Shown here one piece after another: positions 32,998 to 43,694 of a DNA stretch of 64,000 nucleotides. Origin of the DNA: Halopseudomonas phragmitis (GTDB lineage: Bacteria > Pseudomonadota > Gammaproteobacteria > Pseudomonadales > Pseudomonadaceae); contig NZ_CP020100.1 in assembly GCF_002056295.1 (NCBI RefSeq), forward strand, positions 1,449,501 to 1,513,500. The letters run 5' to 3'. Under the pieces are notes generated by a model. It did no database searches, had not been told where the DNA came from, and was given only the letters and a program-made list of their open reading frames with translations. Both the position numbers and the translations under genes were made by a program. The stretch's first letter is position 1. Each line of letters starts with the position of its first letter.

Positions 32998-33829
32998 TGC
33001 GCTCGATCCGGTCCGGATGGATGATGATCTGGCCCTGCTTGAGCAGGCCGCCAATGGCTTTCTTGAAATTGCCCTTGCTGACCCCGAACAGCGCGGCAAT
33101 GTCTTCGGCCGGGCTTTTGTCGCTGAGCATCAGAACGCCCTGATGGGCATCGAGCTGCTCCAGAATCCGGCTTTGCAAGGTCTCGGCCGCGTCGCGTCCC
33201 AGTGGCTGCAGGCTCAGGCTGATCTTGCCGTCGGGCCGCAGCTCGCGGATATAGCCCTGCTCGCGCATGCCACTGCGAACGAACTTGAACAGTTCATTTT
33301 TGTGCAGCAGGCCCCAATGCTGGCCATTGATGATGGCTTTGTGGCCCAGGTCGGTGCGTTCGGCAATCAGCAGGTCAACCGCCTGCCCAGGCTGATAGCG
33401 CGCCGGGGTTTTGTCCAGGTAGCGGTCCAGCTTGCTGGTCGCGGTAATGCGCCGGGTGTGCTTGTCCAGATACAGGTAGACCAGACAATACTGACCCACT
33501 TCCAGCGGACGCCGGGTTTCCGAGTGGGGCAGCAGCACATCCTTGGGCAAGCCCCAGTCGAGAAACACCCCGGTACGGTTGATGTCGGTGACCTTAAGGC
33601 TGGCAAATTCACTGACCAGAGCCTTGGGCTTGCGGGTAGTGGCGATCAGCCGGTCTTCACTGTCCAGATAGATGAACACGTTGAGCCAGTCATCGACCTC
33701 GGCCGGCTCGTCCTTGGGGATCTCGCGTTTGGGCAGCAGAATTTCACCATCCGGCCCGCCGTCCAGGTAAAGCCCGAAGTCGGTGTATTTGGTGATTTGC
33801 AGGGTGTTGAAGCGGCCCAGGGCTGCCAT
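32984..33829 (-). CDS. CvfB/YitL-like S1-domain RNA-binding protein
   Basis: 281-aa protein of the conserved virulence factor B family: S1-like OB folds at about 10-65, 70-135 and 150-215, then a C-terminal winged helix (SPAEDIAALFGVSKGNFKKAIGGLL). The family binds RNA and affects expression of virulence and stress genes in staphylococci; its function in pseudomonads is poorly known. The start is ATG 33829 (MAALGRFN); a longer frame would run through the tRNA gene and is rejected. Confidence 0.8.
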   Translation of the reverse strand: MAALGRFNTLQITKYTDFGLYLDGGPDGEILLPKREIPKDEPAEVDDWLNVFIYLDSEDRLIATTRKPKALVSEFASLKVTDINRTGVFLDWGLPKDVLLPHSETRRPLEVGQYCLVYLYLDKHTRRITATSKLDRYLDKTPARYQPGQAVDLLIAERTDLGHKAIINGQHWGLLHKNELFKFVRSGMREQGYIRELRPDGKISLSLQPLGRDAAETLQSRILEQLDAHQGVLMLSDKSPAEDIAALFGVSKGNFKKAIGGLLKQGQIIIHPDRIERIRPH

Positions 33830-33889
33830 AGGGGATTCTCGCAGGAATGGGGGAAGCTTGAGGAGTAGTGTATCGGAGAACGTAAGAAA

Positions 33890-33966
33890 TGGTGGGCCCA
33901 CCAGGACTTGAACCTGGGACCAAGCGATTATGAGTCGCCTGCTCTGACCAACTGAGCTATAGGCCC
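33890..33966 (-). tRNA. tRNA-Ile2 with CAT anticodon (lysidine type)
   Basis: A full 77-base cloverleaf including encoded CCA. The anticodon loop CTCATAA carries CAT. The anticodon stem GGCGA/TCGCT is the same as in the E. coli minor isoleucine tRNA, and the acceptor has C4-G69 and C5-G68, pairs favoured by TilS, so it should be modified to lysidine and read AUA as Ile. The main alternative, elongator tRNA-Met, fits the stem less well. Confidence 0.88.
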
Positions 33967-34012
33967 TATATATCAAACTGGGCCGGATTATACGGTGTGG
34001 ATGGGCGACTGA

Positions 34013-37009
34013 CTAGGCGCTGTGACGTAGGAAGCTTTTGGCGAACTGGCTGGCGGGTAGTGGTCGGCTGATCAGGTAGCCCTGAACCACATCGCAACCC
34101 TGCTGCTCCAGCAGGATTTTCTGTTCCTGGCGTTCGACGCCCTCGGCGACGACGCTCATACCCAGGTTGTGAGCCAGGACAATGATCGACTGGGTGATAG
34201 CCGCGTCCTGAGCCCCGGGTAGCCCGGAGACGAAACTGCGGTCGATCTTCAGGGTGTCCAGCGGCAGCTCCTTGAGATAGGCCATGGACGAATAACCGGT
34301 GCCGAAATCGTCGATCGACAGATGTATGCCCAACTGGCGGAACTGCTGCAGCAGGGTGACCGATTCACGCTGGTGGTCCATGACGAAGTCTTCGGTGATT
34401 TCCAGCTCCAGATAGCATGGCGGAATCTGATAGCGCTCCAGTACCTGCTCGATGTTTTTCAGCAGGTGTTTGTCCCGCAGTTGCGCGCCGGAAATGTTGA
34501 CCGCCAGGCGCATCGGGGCAAAGCCCTGGTGTAGCCAGGCGCCAAGCTGTGCGCAGGCGCTGTCGAGAATATAGCGGCCCAGTTCGACAATCAGACCGGT
34601 TTCCTCGGCCAGGGCGATGAACTGTTCTGGGCCGACCAGGCCACGCTGAGGGTGTTCCCAGCGCACCAAGGCTTCGACCCCGTCGAGCTGGCCGTTCTTG
34701 AGGTTGAGCTTGGGCTGGTAGACCAGGGTAAATTCGTCGCGCTCAAGGGCGTGGCGCAGTTCGTTCTCCAGCGCCATGCGCTGGTGGGCATCGGCGGTCA
34801 GTTCGCTGGTGTAAAAGGCGTAGCGATTGCGGCCCAGGTTTTTGGCTCGATACATTGCGGCATCGGCATGCTTGATCAGACTGTTGACGTCGTTGCCGTC
34901 GCGGGGAAACAGGCTTATGCCAATGCTGGCGCTGACGAAGAACTCATGGTCTTCGGCGATGAAGGCGTTGCGAAAAACCGCCAGCAACTTGTCGGCGATA
35001 CTACCGGCGTCCTGTTCCTGATGCAGGTGGGGGAGCAGGACGATGAACTCGTCGCCGCCGTGGCGGGCGACTGTATCAATTTCGCGCAGGACCGAGCACA
35101 GGCGCTCGCTGACCGATTTGAGCAGGATGTCGCCGATATGGTGGCCAAGGCTGTCATTGATCTGCTTGAACCGGTCCAGATCTACGAACAGCAGGGCGCC
35201 GGGGTGAGTATCCAGGCCGCGGGCCTGCGCTGCCAGTGCTTCACGCAGGCGGGCCTCGAACAACGTGCGGTTGGGTAGTCCGGTCAACGGGTCGTGGTGG
35301 GCCTGGTGATCGAGCCGGGCCTGGGTGTGCTTGAGCGGGGTAATGTCGCTGAACACCATCACCACCTGGCTGAGTTGGCCTTCGTCGTTGAGCACCTGGC
35401 TGACATTGGCCCAGCTGGCATAGAGTTCACCATTCTTACGTTGGCTCCAGGCTTCGCCCTGCCAGTGTCCGTGACTGTTGAGTGCCTGCTCGATCTGCTC
35501 AGGCAGGTCGGGGTCTTCGGCCTGTTTGGCCAGCAATAAGGCCGGCTGGCCGACCACTTCGGCTGCGCTATAGCCGGTAATGTGGCTGAACGCGCTGTTG
35601 ACTGCCAGTACGGTGCCTTCGGCATCGGTTATCATGACCCCTTCAGTGGTGTTTTCAAACACGGTCGCCGCCTGGCGCAGGGAGGCTTCCATGCTCAGAC
35701 GTTCGCTGACGTCCCGGGCGATGGTCAGTACGCAGGGCTGGTCCTCAATGGTGACGGCCTCGCAGGACAGTTCGACCTGACGGATTTCGCCATTGGCGAT
35801 AACGATATCGGTCCGCATGTCACGGACTCTACCTCGCCGCACCAGTTCGTCGAGCATGCGTTGTCGATCACTCTTGTTACGCCAGAGTCCCAGCTCCAGG
35901 GTAGAGTGTTGCACGGCCTGATCACGCTGATAGCCGGTGATAGCGGTAAACCCATCGTTGATGTCGAGCAGCAGGCCATCGCTGAGGCGGGAGATCAGCA
36001 GGCCGTCGGGTGAGGCGTGAAACGCGCGGGAGAACTTTTGCTCGGAGAGCCTGAGCTGCTCCTGGACGGTCTTGAGTTCGGAGATATCGCGAATCACCAC
36101 CACCAGAGTCGGGTGGTTGTTGAGGCTGACCTTGCGCGCGGAGAGCAGGGCGGTAAAGGGCACGCCGCGCCGTGGCCGAAAGCGGACTTCCAGGTTGCTT
36201 TCCTTCTGCGTGTTAAGCCGGGCCAGCATGGCCGGGCCGATACCTTCTTCATACCAGATGCCGAGTTCGGTGGAGGTTTTGCCCAAGGCTTCGTCGCTGC
36301 GAATACCAAGCAGATGCTCGAACGTACGGTTGACGGCGAGCAGTTTGCCGGTCGCGGCGTCGGCCAGCACGATGATGTCGGGGCAATTGTGAAATACCGA
36401 GGCGAAGCGATGCTCGGACAGACGTAAGGCGTGCTCGGTGCGTTTCTGTTCGTGAATGTCGATCAGCAGGCCACACAGGCCGATGACGTGCTGTTGGTCG
36501 TCGCGCTGGCAACTCACCAGATTGCGTAACCAGAGGGCGTTGCCGTGCTGATCAAGCATGCGAAAGTCATAGCTGTGATCCTGGCCGCTGGCGAGTTCCT
36601 GGTGCATGTAGTCCAGTACCCACTGGCGATCGCCAGGATGCAGATGGGTTTGCCAGAACCCCTTGAGCAGCCACTGGTCGGTCGGGTAACCCAGCATGGA
36701 CTCGGCATGGGCTGAGACGTAGGTGAACTGCAGATCGGGCAGATTCATCTCCCAAGTAATCGCGTGCAGCTTGTCTACCAGTTGCCGGTAGTGCTGGTTC
36801 TGCTGACGTAGCAGTTCCTGAGCTTTCAGGCTGGATGGCGAGGGTTTGGGTTTACGGTGGTCGAGCAGCAGCAGCGCACCCAGTAACAGGGCGCTGACTG
36901 GAATCAACAACAGGAGTGAGAGCGGGAGTTGGGCCGCAGTCATAGGCTGGCAGGCCGTGCATGCCAGGGCGAGAAAGGCAATCAAGCCTGTGCGGGCCAC
37001 TACAGTCAT
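34013..37009 (-). CDS. RmcA-like diguanylate cyclase/phosphodiesterase with four PAS domains
   Basis: 998-aa inner-membrane c-di-GMP enzyme. Two hydrophobic segments (about 8-20 and 28-48), then four PAS/PAC units (about 65-190, 190-315, 315-440, 440-560), GGDEF (about 575-730) and EAL (about 740-990). GGDEF is intact in ARHGGDEF with an RxxD inhibitory site (REID) five residues upstream; EAL has EALVRW, NISGAQL, EITE, DDFGTGYSS and EGVE, so both activities look possible. Gene order next to rpoD matches P. aeruginosa RmcA, but the periplasmic substrate-binding domain of that protein is absent. Start ATG 37009 is behind GGAAGAGGG. Confidence 0.88.
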   Translation of the reverse strand: MTVVARTGLIAFLALACTACQPMTAAQLPLSLLLLIPVSALLLGALLLLDHRKPKPSPSSLKAQELLRQQNQHYRQLVDKLHAITWEMNLPDLQFTYVSAHAESMLGYPTDQWLLKGFWQTHLHPGDRQWVLDYMHQELASGQDHSYDFRMLDQHGNALWLRNLVSCQRDDQQHVIGLCGLLIDIHEQKRTEHALRLSEHRFASVFHNCPDIIVLADAATGKLLAVNRTFEHLLGIRSDEALGKTSTELGIWYEEGIGPAMLARLNTQKESNLEVRFRPRRGVPFTALLSARKVSLNNHPTLVVVIRDISELKTVQEQLRLSEQKFSRAFHASPDGLLISRLSDGLLLDINDGFTAITGYQRDQAVQHSTLELGLWRNKSDRQRMLDELVRRGRVRDMRTDIVIANGEIRQVELSCEAVTIEDQPCVLTIARDVSERLSMEASLRQAATVFENTTEGVMITDAEGTVLAVNSAFSHITGYSAAEVVGQPALLLAKQAEDPDLPEQIEQALNSHGHWQGEAWSQRKNGELYASWANVSQVLNDEGQLSQVVMVFSDITPLKHTQARLDHQAHHDPLTGLPNRTLFEARLREALAAQARGLDTHPGALLFVDLDRFKQINDSLGHHIGDILLKSVSERLCSVLREIDTVARHGGDEFIVLLPHLHQEQDAGSIADKLLAVFRNAFIAEDHEFFVSASIGISLFPRDGNDVNSLIKHADAAMYRAKNLGRNRYAFYTSELTADAHQRMALENELRHALERDEFTLVYQPKLNLKNGQLDGVEALVRWEHPQRGLVGPEQFIALAEETGLIVELGRYILDSACAQLGAWLHQGFAPMRLAVNISGAQLRDKHLLKNIEQVLERYQIPPCYLELEITEDFVMDHQRESVTLLQQFRQLGIHLSIDDFGTGYSSMAYLKELPLDTLKIDRSFVSGLPGAQDAAITQSIIVLAHNLGMSVVAEGVERQEQKILLEQQGCDVVQGYLISRPLPASQFAKSFLRHSA

Positions 37010-37077
37010 TCTAGCGACGACCCTCTTCCTTGTTGGTGACGAAGCGATGTCCCTTGAGTGTAGCGTCTTGAACGTGA

Positions 37078-37101
37078 AAACGCCCGGCATGCCGGGCGTT
37101 T
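37078..37101 (-). terminator. Terminator of rpoD (24-bp palindrome)
   Basis: A perfect palindrome with 12-base halves (AAACGCCCGGCA and its complement), followed on the minus strand by a fourth T. It lies 12 bases after the rpoD stop and about 70 bases ahead of the RmcA-like start. Confidence 0.75.
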
Positions 37102-37113
37102 CTAGGAGGGGCT

Positions 37114-38964
<1,851 letters not shown>

Positions 38965-39051
38965 AACAACCCTTGTGGATGCCTTGGTGTGCAAAAAAGT
39001 AAGCTGCGGATTATAGCCTGAAATCAGGCTGTCGCGCCAGTTGGCGCGTGT

Positions 39052-40941
39052 TTAGTTGTTGCTGACGGGGGTCTGGCGCCGGCTCAGAAGCTCGCGTAGC
39101 AACTGCTTTTCCTCGGTGGTGAGCGGCGTATGGGACGATTTTTCCAACAGGCGTTCGATACGGCGATCAGTTTGTCGTGCCATCAATGTATTTATAGTGT
39201 CGAAAAACTGTTGTTCAAGGTTTGCCCCGGGATTATTTAGTAACCATTCGCGTTCGGCCAGCTGGTTGAGCTGGTCACCGAGTGCAGTGCCGTGCCAGCG
39301 AGCCAGAAGCTGGATGGTGGTCTGTTGCGGATTTTTTTGCAGGGCATCGATCAGGGCGACCAGCAGTTGGGCCTGATCGTCGTCATCGTCGGCGAACTGA
39401 TTGGCCTCATTGACCAGGCCCGCCAGGTGCGGGTGATGCAGCAGAGTTCGGGCGGCGCTGATCAGGGGGTTGTCCACACCGGCGCGCTGGCGCTTGTCCT
39501 GGCGGGGGCGAGCCGCTTTTCTGACTGGCTCTTCCGGCAGGTGGTCAGCCCAGTCCGGATTGGGTTCGTAGTTGGGCAAATATTCATAGTCGTAGCCATA
39601 ATCCGGCGAGCTGTCCTGGGTGGGGGCGGATTGCGGCGCTGTTGTCGGCAGGCTATCCAGGTCCATGCCGGTCAGGCGTTCAAGTGACTGGCGCAGCAAG
39701 CGGCGCAGCAGGCTGCCGGGAACCTGTTCGATCAATGGCAGGGCCAGGCTGGCTAGATGGGCTTTGCCTTCCAGGCTGTCTGGGCTGGCTTCTTCGCTCA
39801 GGTGGCGAAACAGGTAGTCGGTCAGCGCCACTGCCTGTGAGCTCAAGCGGGTACGGAAGGCATCCTGGCCTTCTTCGCGGACCAGGCTGTCTGGGTCCTG
39901 GCCTTCGGGCAAAAACAGAAAACGCACATGGCGTCCATCTTCGAGGGTCGGCAGGCAGGCCAGCAGGGCACGCCAGGCGGCCTGGCGTCCAGCGTTATCG
40001 CCGTCGAAGCAGAATACCACGCTGTTGACCACCCGGAACAGGCGGCGCAGATGCTCTTCGCTGGTGGCGGTGCCGAGAGTGGCAACGGCGTTGCCGATCC
40101 CGTGCTGGGCCAGGGCGATCACGTCCATGTAGCCTTCGACCACCAGGATATCGTCCAGTTGCCGATGCTGGCGGCGCGCCTCGAACAGACCATAGAGTTC
40201 GCGGCCTTTGTGGAAGACCGGGGTTTCTGGCGAGTTCAGGTATTTGGGCTTGTCGTCGCCCAGTACCCGGCCGCCGAAGCCGATCACCCGCCCGCGGCTG
40301 TCGCGGATGGGGAAAGTGATGCGGTCGCGGAAACGGTCGTAGCGCTTGCCGCTATCGGGGTTTTCTACCAGTAGCCCGGCTTCGATCAGAGCCTTCTGTT
40401 CGGTGCTGTCGCGGCTCAGATGATTCATCAGATTGTCCCAGCCGGGAGGTGCGAAGCCGATATCGTAGAGCTTGGCGATCTGGCCGGTCAGGCCGCGACC
40501 TTTGAGGTAGTTGACTGCCCGCTGGCGCTGGGGGTGATGGCGCAGTTGTTGGCGGTAAAAGGCTGCGGCCTGCTCGAGCAAGGCATATAGCGGGCTGTCC
40601 TGGCGCGGTTGGCGCTTGTTGCCGCGCTGATCTGTGCGCTCCTCGCGAGGCACGTCCACCCCGACTTGGCGGGCCAGTTCCTCGACAGCCTGGGGGAAGT
40701 CCAGGCGTTCGTAATCCATCAGGAAACTGATGGCGTTGCCGCCGGCGCCGCAGCCGAAGCAGTAATAGAACTGTTTGTCCGGGCTGACGCTGAAGGAGGG
40801 CGATTTTTCGTTGTGGAACGGGCAGAGGGCAGAGTAGTTCTTGCCGGTTTTCTTCAGTTTCAGGCGTGAGCCAACGACTTCGACGATGTCGGAGCGTCCG
40901 AGCAGGTCGTCAATGAAGCCTTGTGGGATCAGCCCGGACAT
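39052..40941 (-). CDS. dnaG: DNA primase DnaG
   Basis: Makes RNA primers for replication, 629 aa. The zinc finger CPFH...CFGC lies at about 40-65, the RNA polymerase core at about 110-430 with TOPRIM residues VVEGYMDVIAL and FDGDNAG, and a C-terminal DnaB-interaction helical domain at about 480-620. The linker contains a Tyr/Asp/Pro-rich tract (YGYDYEYLPNYEPNPDW). It is separated from rpoD by 87 bp holding a small CGCGCCA hairpin. Confidence 0.97.
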   Translation of the reverse strand: MSGLIPQGFIDDLLGRSDIVEVVGSRLKLKKTGKNYSALCPFHNEKSPSFSVSPDKQFYYCFGCGAGGNAISFLMDYERLDFPQAVEELARQVGVDVPREERTDQRGNKRQPRQDSPLYALLEQAAAFYRQQLRHHPQRQRAVNYLKGRGLTGQIAKLYDIGFAPPGWDNLMNHLSRDSTEQKALIEAGLLVENPDSGKRYDRFRDRITFPIRDSRGRVIGFGGRVLGDDKPKYLNSPETPVFHKGRELYGLFEARRQHRQLDDILVVEGYMDVIALAQHGIGNAVATLGTATSEEHLRRLFRVVNSVVFCFDGDNAGRQAAWRALLACLPTLEDGRHVRFLFLPEGQDPDSLVREEGQDAFRTRLSSQAVALTDYLFRHLSEEASPDSLEGKAHLASLALPLIEQVPGSLLRRLLRQSLERLTGMDLDSLPTTAPQSAPTQDSSPDYGYDYEYLPNYEPNPDWADHLPEEPVRKAARPRQDKRQRAGVDNPLISAARTLLHHPHLAGLVNEANQFADDDDDQAQLLVALIDALQKNPQQTTIQLLARWHGTALGDQLNQLAEREWLLNNPGANLEQQFFDTINTLMARQTDRRIERLLEKSSHTPLTTEEKQLLRELLSRRQTPVSNN

Positions 40942-41027
40942 GAAGGCACCTTGAAAGAGTAGGGTCCGCTTATCATAGCGTCGATGAGGTAGCTGGCTCT
41001 ATCGCTGGATAAGGGCCGGCTGCAAAC

Positions 41028-41074
41028 GACGCAAACGCAAAAATCCAGCCTTGTTCCGCTTTTGCGGAGGCCGG
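41028..41074 (-). terminator. Attenuator-type terminator between rpsU and dnaG
   Basis: On the minus strand CCGGCC and GGCTGG close a structure with an inner TCCGC-AAAA-GCGGA hairpin, followed by ATTTTTGCGTTTG. It lies between rpsU and dnaG, where E. coli has its known partial terminator that keeps primase levels low. A second hairpin (GTCCGC/GCGGAC, 41103-41133) lies closer to rpsU. Confidence 0.65.
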
Positions 41075-41146
41075 ACTCATGCGTTTTTGGGTTTGTCGCT
41101 CCGTCCGCGCTGGCTTAACCAGTGGGTGCGGACAGATGGACTAAAC

Positions 41147-41362
41147 TCAGTACAGGCGCTCGCGGCGACGCTGTTCGCGTTGCAGCTTCTTGGCGTGACG
41201 CTTTACAGCGGCAGCAGCCTTGCGCTTGCGCTCGGTAGTGGGCTTCTCGTAGAACTCGCGGCGACGGACTTCGGCCAGAACGCCAGCTTTTTCACAGGAG
41301 CGCTTGAAGCGGCGCAGGGCCACGTCGAAGGGTTCGTTCTCTTTAACTTTGACGGCAGGCAT
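41147..41362 (-). CDS. rpsU: 30S ribosomal protein S21
   Basis: 71-aa basic protein ([21 protein letters not shown] at the start, [11 protein letters not shown] at the end), full length. It is first in the macromolecular synthesis operon rpsU-dnaG-rpoD and divergent from tsaD. Confidence 0.98.
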   Translation of the reverse strand: MPAVKVKENEPFDVALRRFKRSCEKAGVLAEVRRREFYEKPTTERKRKAAAAVKRHAKKLQREQRRRERLY

Positions 41363-41573
41363 TTCGTACCTTTCTCAAAACTGTGCTGTGAGTCATTGCC
41401 GCCGACCTGAGTCAGCGACACATTGCATTTCAAGGGGAGCGGATGTTACCGCCTTAATCAGATAAATGCAAAGCATAAATTGCTGAAAAACTGGCCTGTG
41501 GGCCGGCGGGTGATTATGATGCGCGGCATGTGACGCGGTAATGACTGCGTATTGTAAGGTGAGAATTGCGATT
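41363..41573. promoter_or_regulatory. Divergent rpsU/tsaD promoter region
   Basis: 211 bases between divergent genes with an AT-rich core at about 41453-41490. I could not pick individual promoters with confidence; nothing else is apparent. Confidence 0.4.
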
Positions 41574-42605
41574 ATGCGTGTATTGGGTATCGAAACCTCC
41601 TGCGATGAAACCGGCGTGGCGCTGTATGACAGTGAGCGCGGCCTGTTGGCCGATGCGCTGTTCAGCCAGATCGATCTGCACCGCATCTATGGCGGTGTGG
41701 TGCCCGAGCTGGCCTCGCGCGATCATGTTAAACGCCTGATTCCGCTGCTGCGTGAGGTGTTTGCTGCGGCGGGTGTGGCCGAGGGTGAGGTGGATGGCGT
41801 GGCTTATACCGCCGGGCCGGGACTGGTGGGTGCGCTGCTGGTTGGTGGCGCCTGTGCCAAGGCTATGGCGTTTGCCTGGGGCGTGCCGGCCCTGGGTGTA
41901 CACCATATGGAAGGCCACCTGTTGGCGCCGATGCTCGAAGAGCAGCCGCCGGAGTTCCCGTTTGTCGCTTTGCTGGTATCTGGCGGCCATACTCAGTTGG
42001 TACGGGTTGACGGTATTGGTCGCTATCAGTTGCTGGGCGAGTCGCTGGACGATGCCGCTGGCGAAGCTTTTGACAAAACCGCCAAGCTGATGGGCTTGCC
42101 GTATCCGGGCGGCCCGGAGATTGCCCGACTGGCCCAGGCCGGCACCCCGGGGCGCTTTGTATTTCCCCGCCCAATGACTGACCGCCCGGGGCTGGATTTC
42201 AGCTTCAGTGGTTTGAAAACTGCGGTACTCAATACCTGGCAGCAGTGCCAGGCGGCAGATGATGCCAGTGAGCAAACGCGCAGTGACATTGCCCGGGCTT
42301 TTGAGCTGGCGGTGGTCGAGACCCTGACCATCAAGTGTCGTCGGGCGCTCAAGGCTACCGGGCTAAAGCGCCTGGTCATTGCCGGAGGGGTCAGTGCCAA
42401 CCGTGAATTGCGCCACTCGCTGGGCAAGATGGCGGCTGGCCTGAAAGGCGAGCTGTTTTATGCGCGCCCGGCCTTTTGTACCGACAATGGCGCGATGATC
42501 GCCTATGCCGGTTGTCAGCGCCTGTTGGCTGGGCAGCAGGATCAGGCCGGCATTCAGGCGCGGGCGAGGTGGCCGATGGAGGAACTTGTGCCGCTCAACG
42601 CCTGA
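41574..42605 (+). CDS. tsaD: tRNA N6-adenosine threonylcarbamoyltransferase TsaD
   Basis: Transfers the threonylcarbamoyl group to A37 of ANN-decoding tRNAs, 343 aa. Starts [14 protein letters not shown]; the metal ligands His111 and His115 lie in HHMEGHLL, and a third site is in [10 protein letters not shown] / [12 protein letters not shown]. Start ATG 41574; an upstream in-frame ATG (41541) adds 11 unsupported residues. The 3' end overlaps the convergent plsY by 11 bp. Confidence 0.97.
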   Translation: MRVLGIETSCDETGVALYDSERGLLADALFSQIDLHRIYGGVVPELASRDHVKRLIPLLREVFAAAGVAEGEVDGVAYTAGPGLVGALLVGGACAKAMAFAWGVPALGVHHMEGHLLAPMLEEQPPEFPFVALLVSGGHTQLVRVDGIGRYQLLGESLDDAAGEAFDKTAKLMGLPYPGGPEIARLAQAGTPGRFVFPRPMTDRPGLDFSFSGLKTAVLNTWQQCQAADDASEQTRSDIARAFELAVVETLTIKCRRALKATGLKRLVIAGGVSANRELRHSLGKMAAGLKGELFYARPAFCTDNGAMIAYAGCQRLLAGQQDQAGIQARARWPMEELVPLNA

Positions 42606-43176
42606 AGTGGTTTTCTACGCCGCGCAGCAGGCGGCGCATGTTGAGTTGGTGGCGCAGCAGTATCAGCAGGCTCATCAGGCCCAGCGGCATGAACAGTTCG
42701 GGTGCCATCCAGGCCAGCCAAGGCAGCAGCGCCAGGCAGGCGCAAATCGAGGCCAGTGAAGCGATCCGCTGCCAGGCGAAGAGCAGCAGCCAGAAGCCCA
42801 GGCAGAATATCGCACTGGGCCAGGATACCACCAACAACACGCCGGCGGCGGTGGCGACGCCTTTGCCGCCCCGCCAGCGATGGAATACCGGCAGCATGTG
42901 GCCGACAACGGCGGCCAGGCCCAGCCAGGCCGCCAGAATGTCGTCCAGGCCCGCCAGTTGGCCTAGTCCGGCAGCCAAAGCGCCCTTGCCTAGATCACCG
43001 AGTAGCGTGGCCAGAGCCAGGGGCCTGCGACCCAGGCGCAACATGTTGCTGGCACCGGGATTACCGGAACCCAGGCTACGAGGGTCGGGCAGTCGACGCA
43101 GGTGACTGAGCAGCACGGCAAATGAAATCGAACCGAGCAGATAAGCGCCGACTAGCAGTAAAATGAATAAGGTCAT
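42595..43176 (-). CDS. plsY: Glycerol-3-phosphate acyltransferase PlsY
   Basis: Inner-membrane acyl-phosphate:G3P acyltransferase making lysophosphatidic acid, 193 aa with about five to seven helices. Family motifs: [21 protein letters not shown], and [11 protein letters not shown]. Start ATG 43176; ATG 43188 is also in frame, and neither has a clear ribosome site. A repeat-like element ends immediately upstream (43188). Confidence 0.93.
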   Translation of the reverse strand: MTLFILLLVGAYLLGSISFAVLLSHLRRLPDPRSLGSGNPGASNMLRLGRRPLALATLLGDLGKGALAAGLGQLAGLDDILAAWLGLAAVVGHMLPVFHRWRGGKGVATAAGVLLVVSWPSAIFCLGFWLLLFAWQRIASLASICACLALLPWLAWMAPELFMPLGLMSLLILLRHQLNMRRLLRGVENHFRR

Positions 43177-43187
43177 GCTGGTGACCA

Positions 43188-43294
43188 TAGGGTCTGTTGC
43201 CGTTTCATCGCAACCGCGCCGGAGCCTGTTTTTTTGCGCGAGGCAAGGCGCGAAATGCGAGGTTTGGTGGGCCAAATAAGCATTGAGGACCCTA
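43188..43294. repeat. 107-bp repeat-like element bounded by TAGGGTC
   Basis: Fills most of the plsY-folB divergent gap. Perfect 7-base terminal inverted repeats TAGGGTC / GACCCTA sit at its ends; an internal TTTGG-TGGG-CCAAA hairpin (43263-43275) and a GCGAGGCAAGGCGCGAAATG stretch are inside. The style resembles dispersed palindromic elements of pseudomonads and marine gammaproteobacteria. No second copy was seen in this window. Confidence 0.4.
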
Positions 43295-43331
43295 GCCAAA
43301 AAGGCGATTGTAATCGACTGTGGAGAGAAGT

Positions 43332-43694
43332 GTGGATCTGGTATTCATCAATGGCCTGGAAGTCGAGGCCGTGATCGGCGTCTATGACTGGGAGCGCGAG
43401 ATTCGCCAGCCGCTGGTGATTGATCTTGAGCTGGGCTGGGATATCCGTCGGGCTGCAGCCGAAGACAATTTGCAGGCGACGCTGGACTATGCGGCCATCA
43501 GCCAGCGCGTGCTGGACTGGGTCAGTGCAAGTCGGTTCCTGCTGGTCGAGGCGTTGGCCGAGGAGCTGGCGCATCTGATTCAGACCGAGTTCGCCGTGCC
43601 TTGGCTACGCGTGCGGGTGACCAAGCCCGGTGCAGTGGCCGCTGCCCGGGGGGGCGTGGGGGTGCAGATCGAGCGGGGAGTGCGCCCGGCATGA
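43332..43694 (+). CDS. folB: Dihydroneopterin aldolase FolB
   Basis: Cleaves (or epimerises) 7,8-dihydroneopterin to 6-hydroxymethyldihydropterin in folate synthesis, 120 aa. Start is GTG 43332 behind GGAGAGA, giving MDLVFINGLEVEAVIGVYDWER, split here as the family N-terminus; DYAAISQ and the catalytic Lys in VRVTKPGAVA follow. Its stop overlaps folK (ATGA), the next enzyme of the pathway. Confidence 0.95.
   Translation: MDLVFINGLEVEAVIGVYDWEREIRQPLVIDLELGWDIRRAAAEDNLQATLDYAAISQRVLDWVSASRFLLVEALAEELAHLIQTEFAVPWLRVRVTKPGAVAAARGGVGVQIERGVRPA

Noticed and set aside
33890-33966. Reading the CAT-anticodon tRNA as elongator tRNA-Met
   Set aside because: The anticodon stem and the C4-G69/C5-G68 pairs fit the lysidine-modified isoleucine tRNA better than tRNA-Met. 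I keep some doubt, reflected in the confidence.
33830-33976. N-terminal extension of the CvfB-like gene to 33976
   Set aside because: It would translate straight through the tRNA-Ile2 gene on the same strand; the conserved family start is the ATG at 33829.
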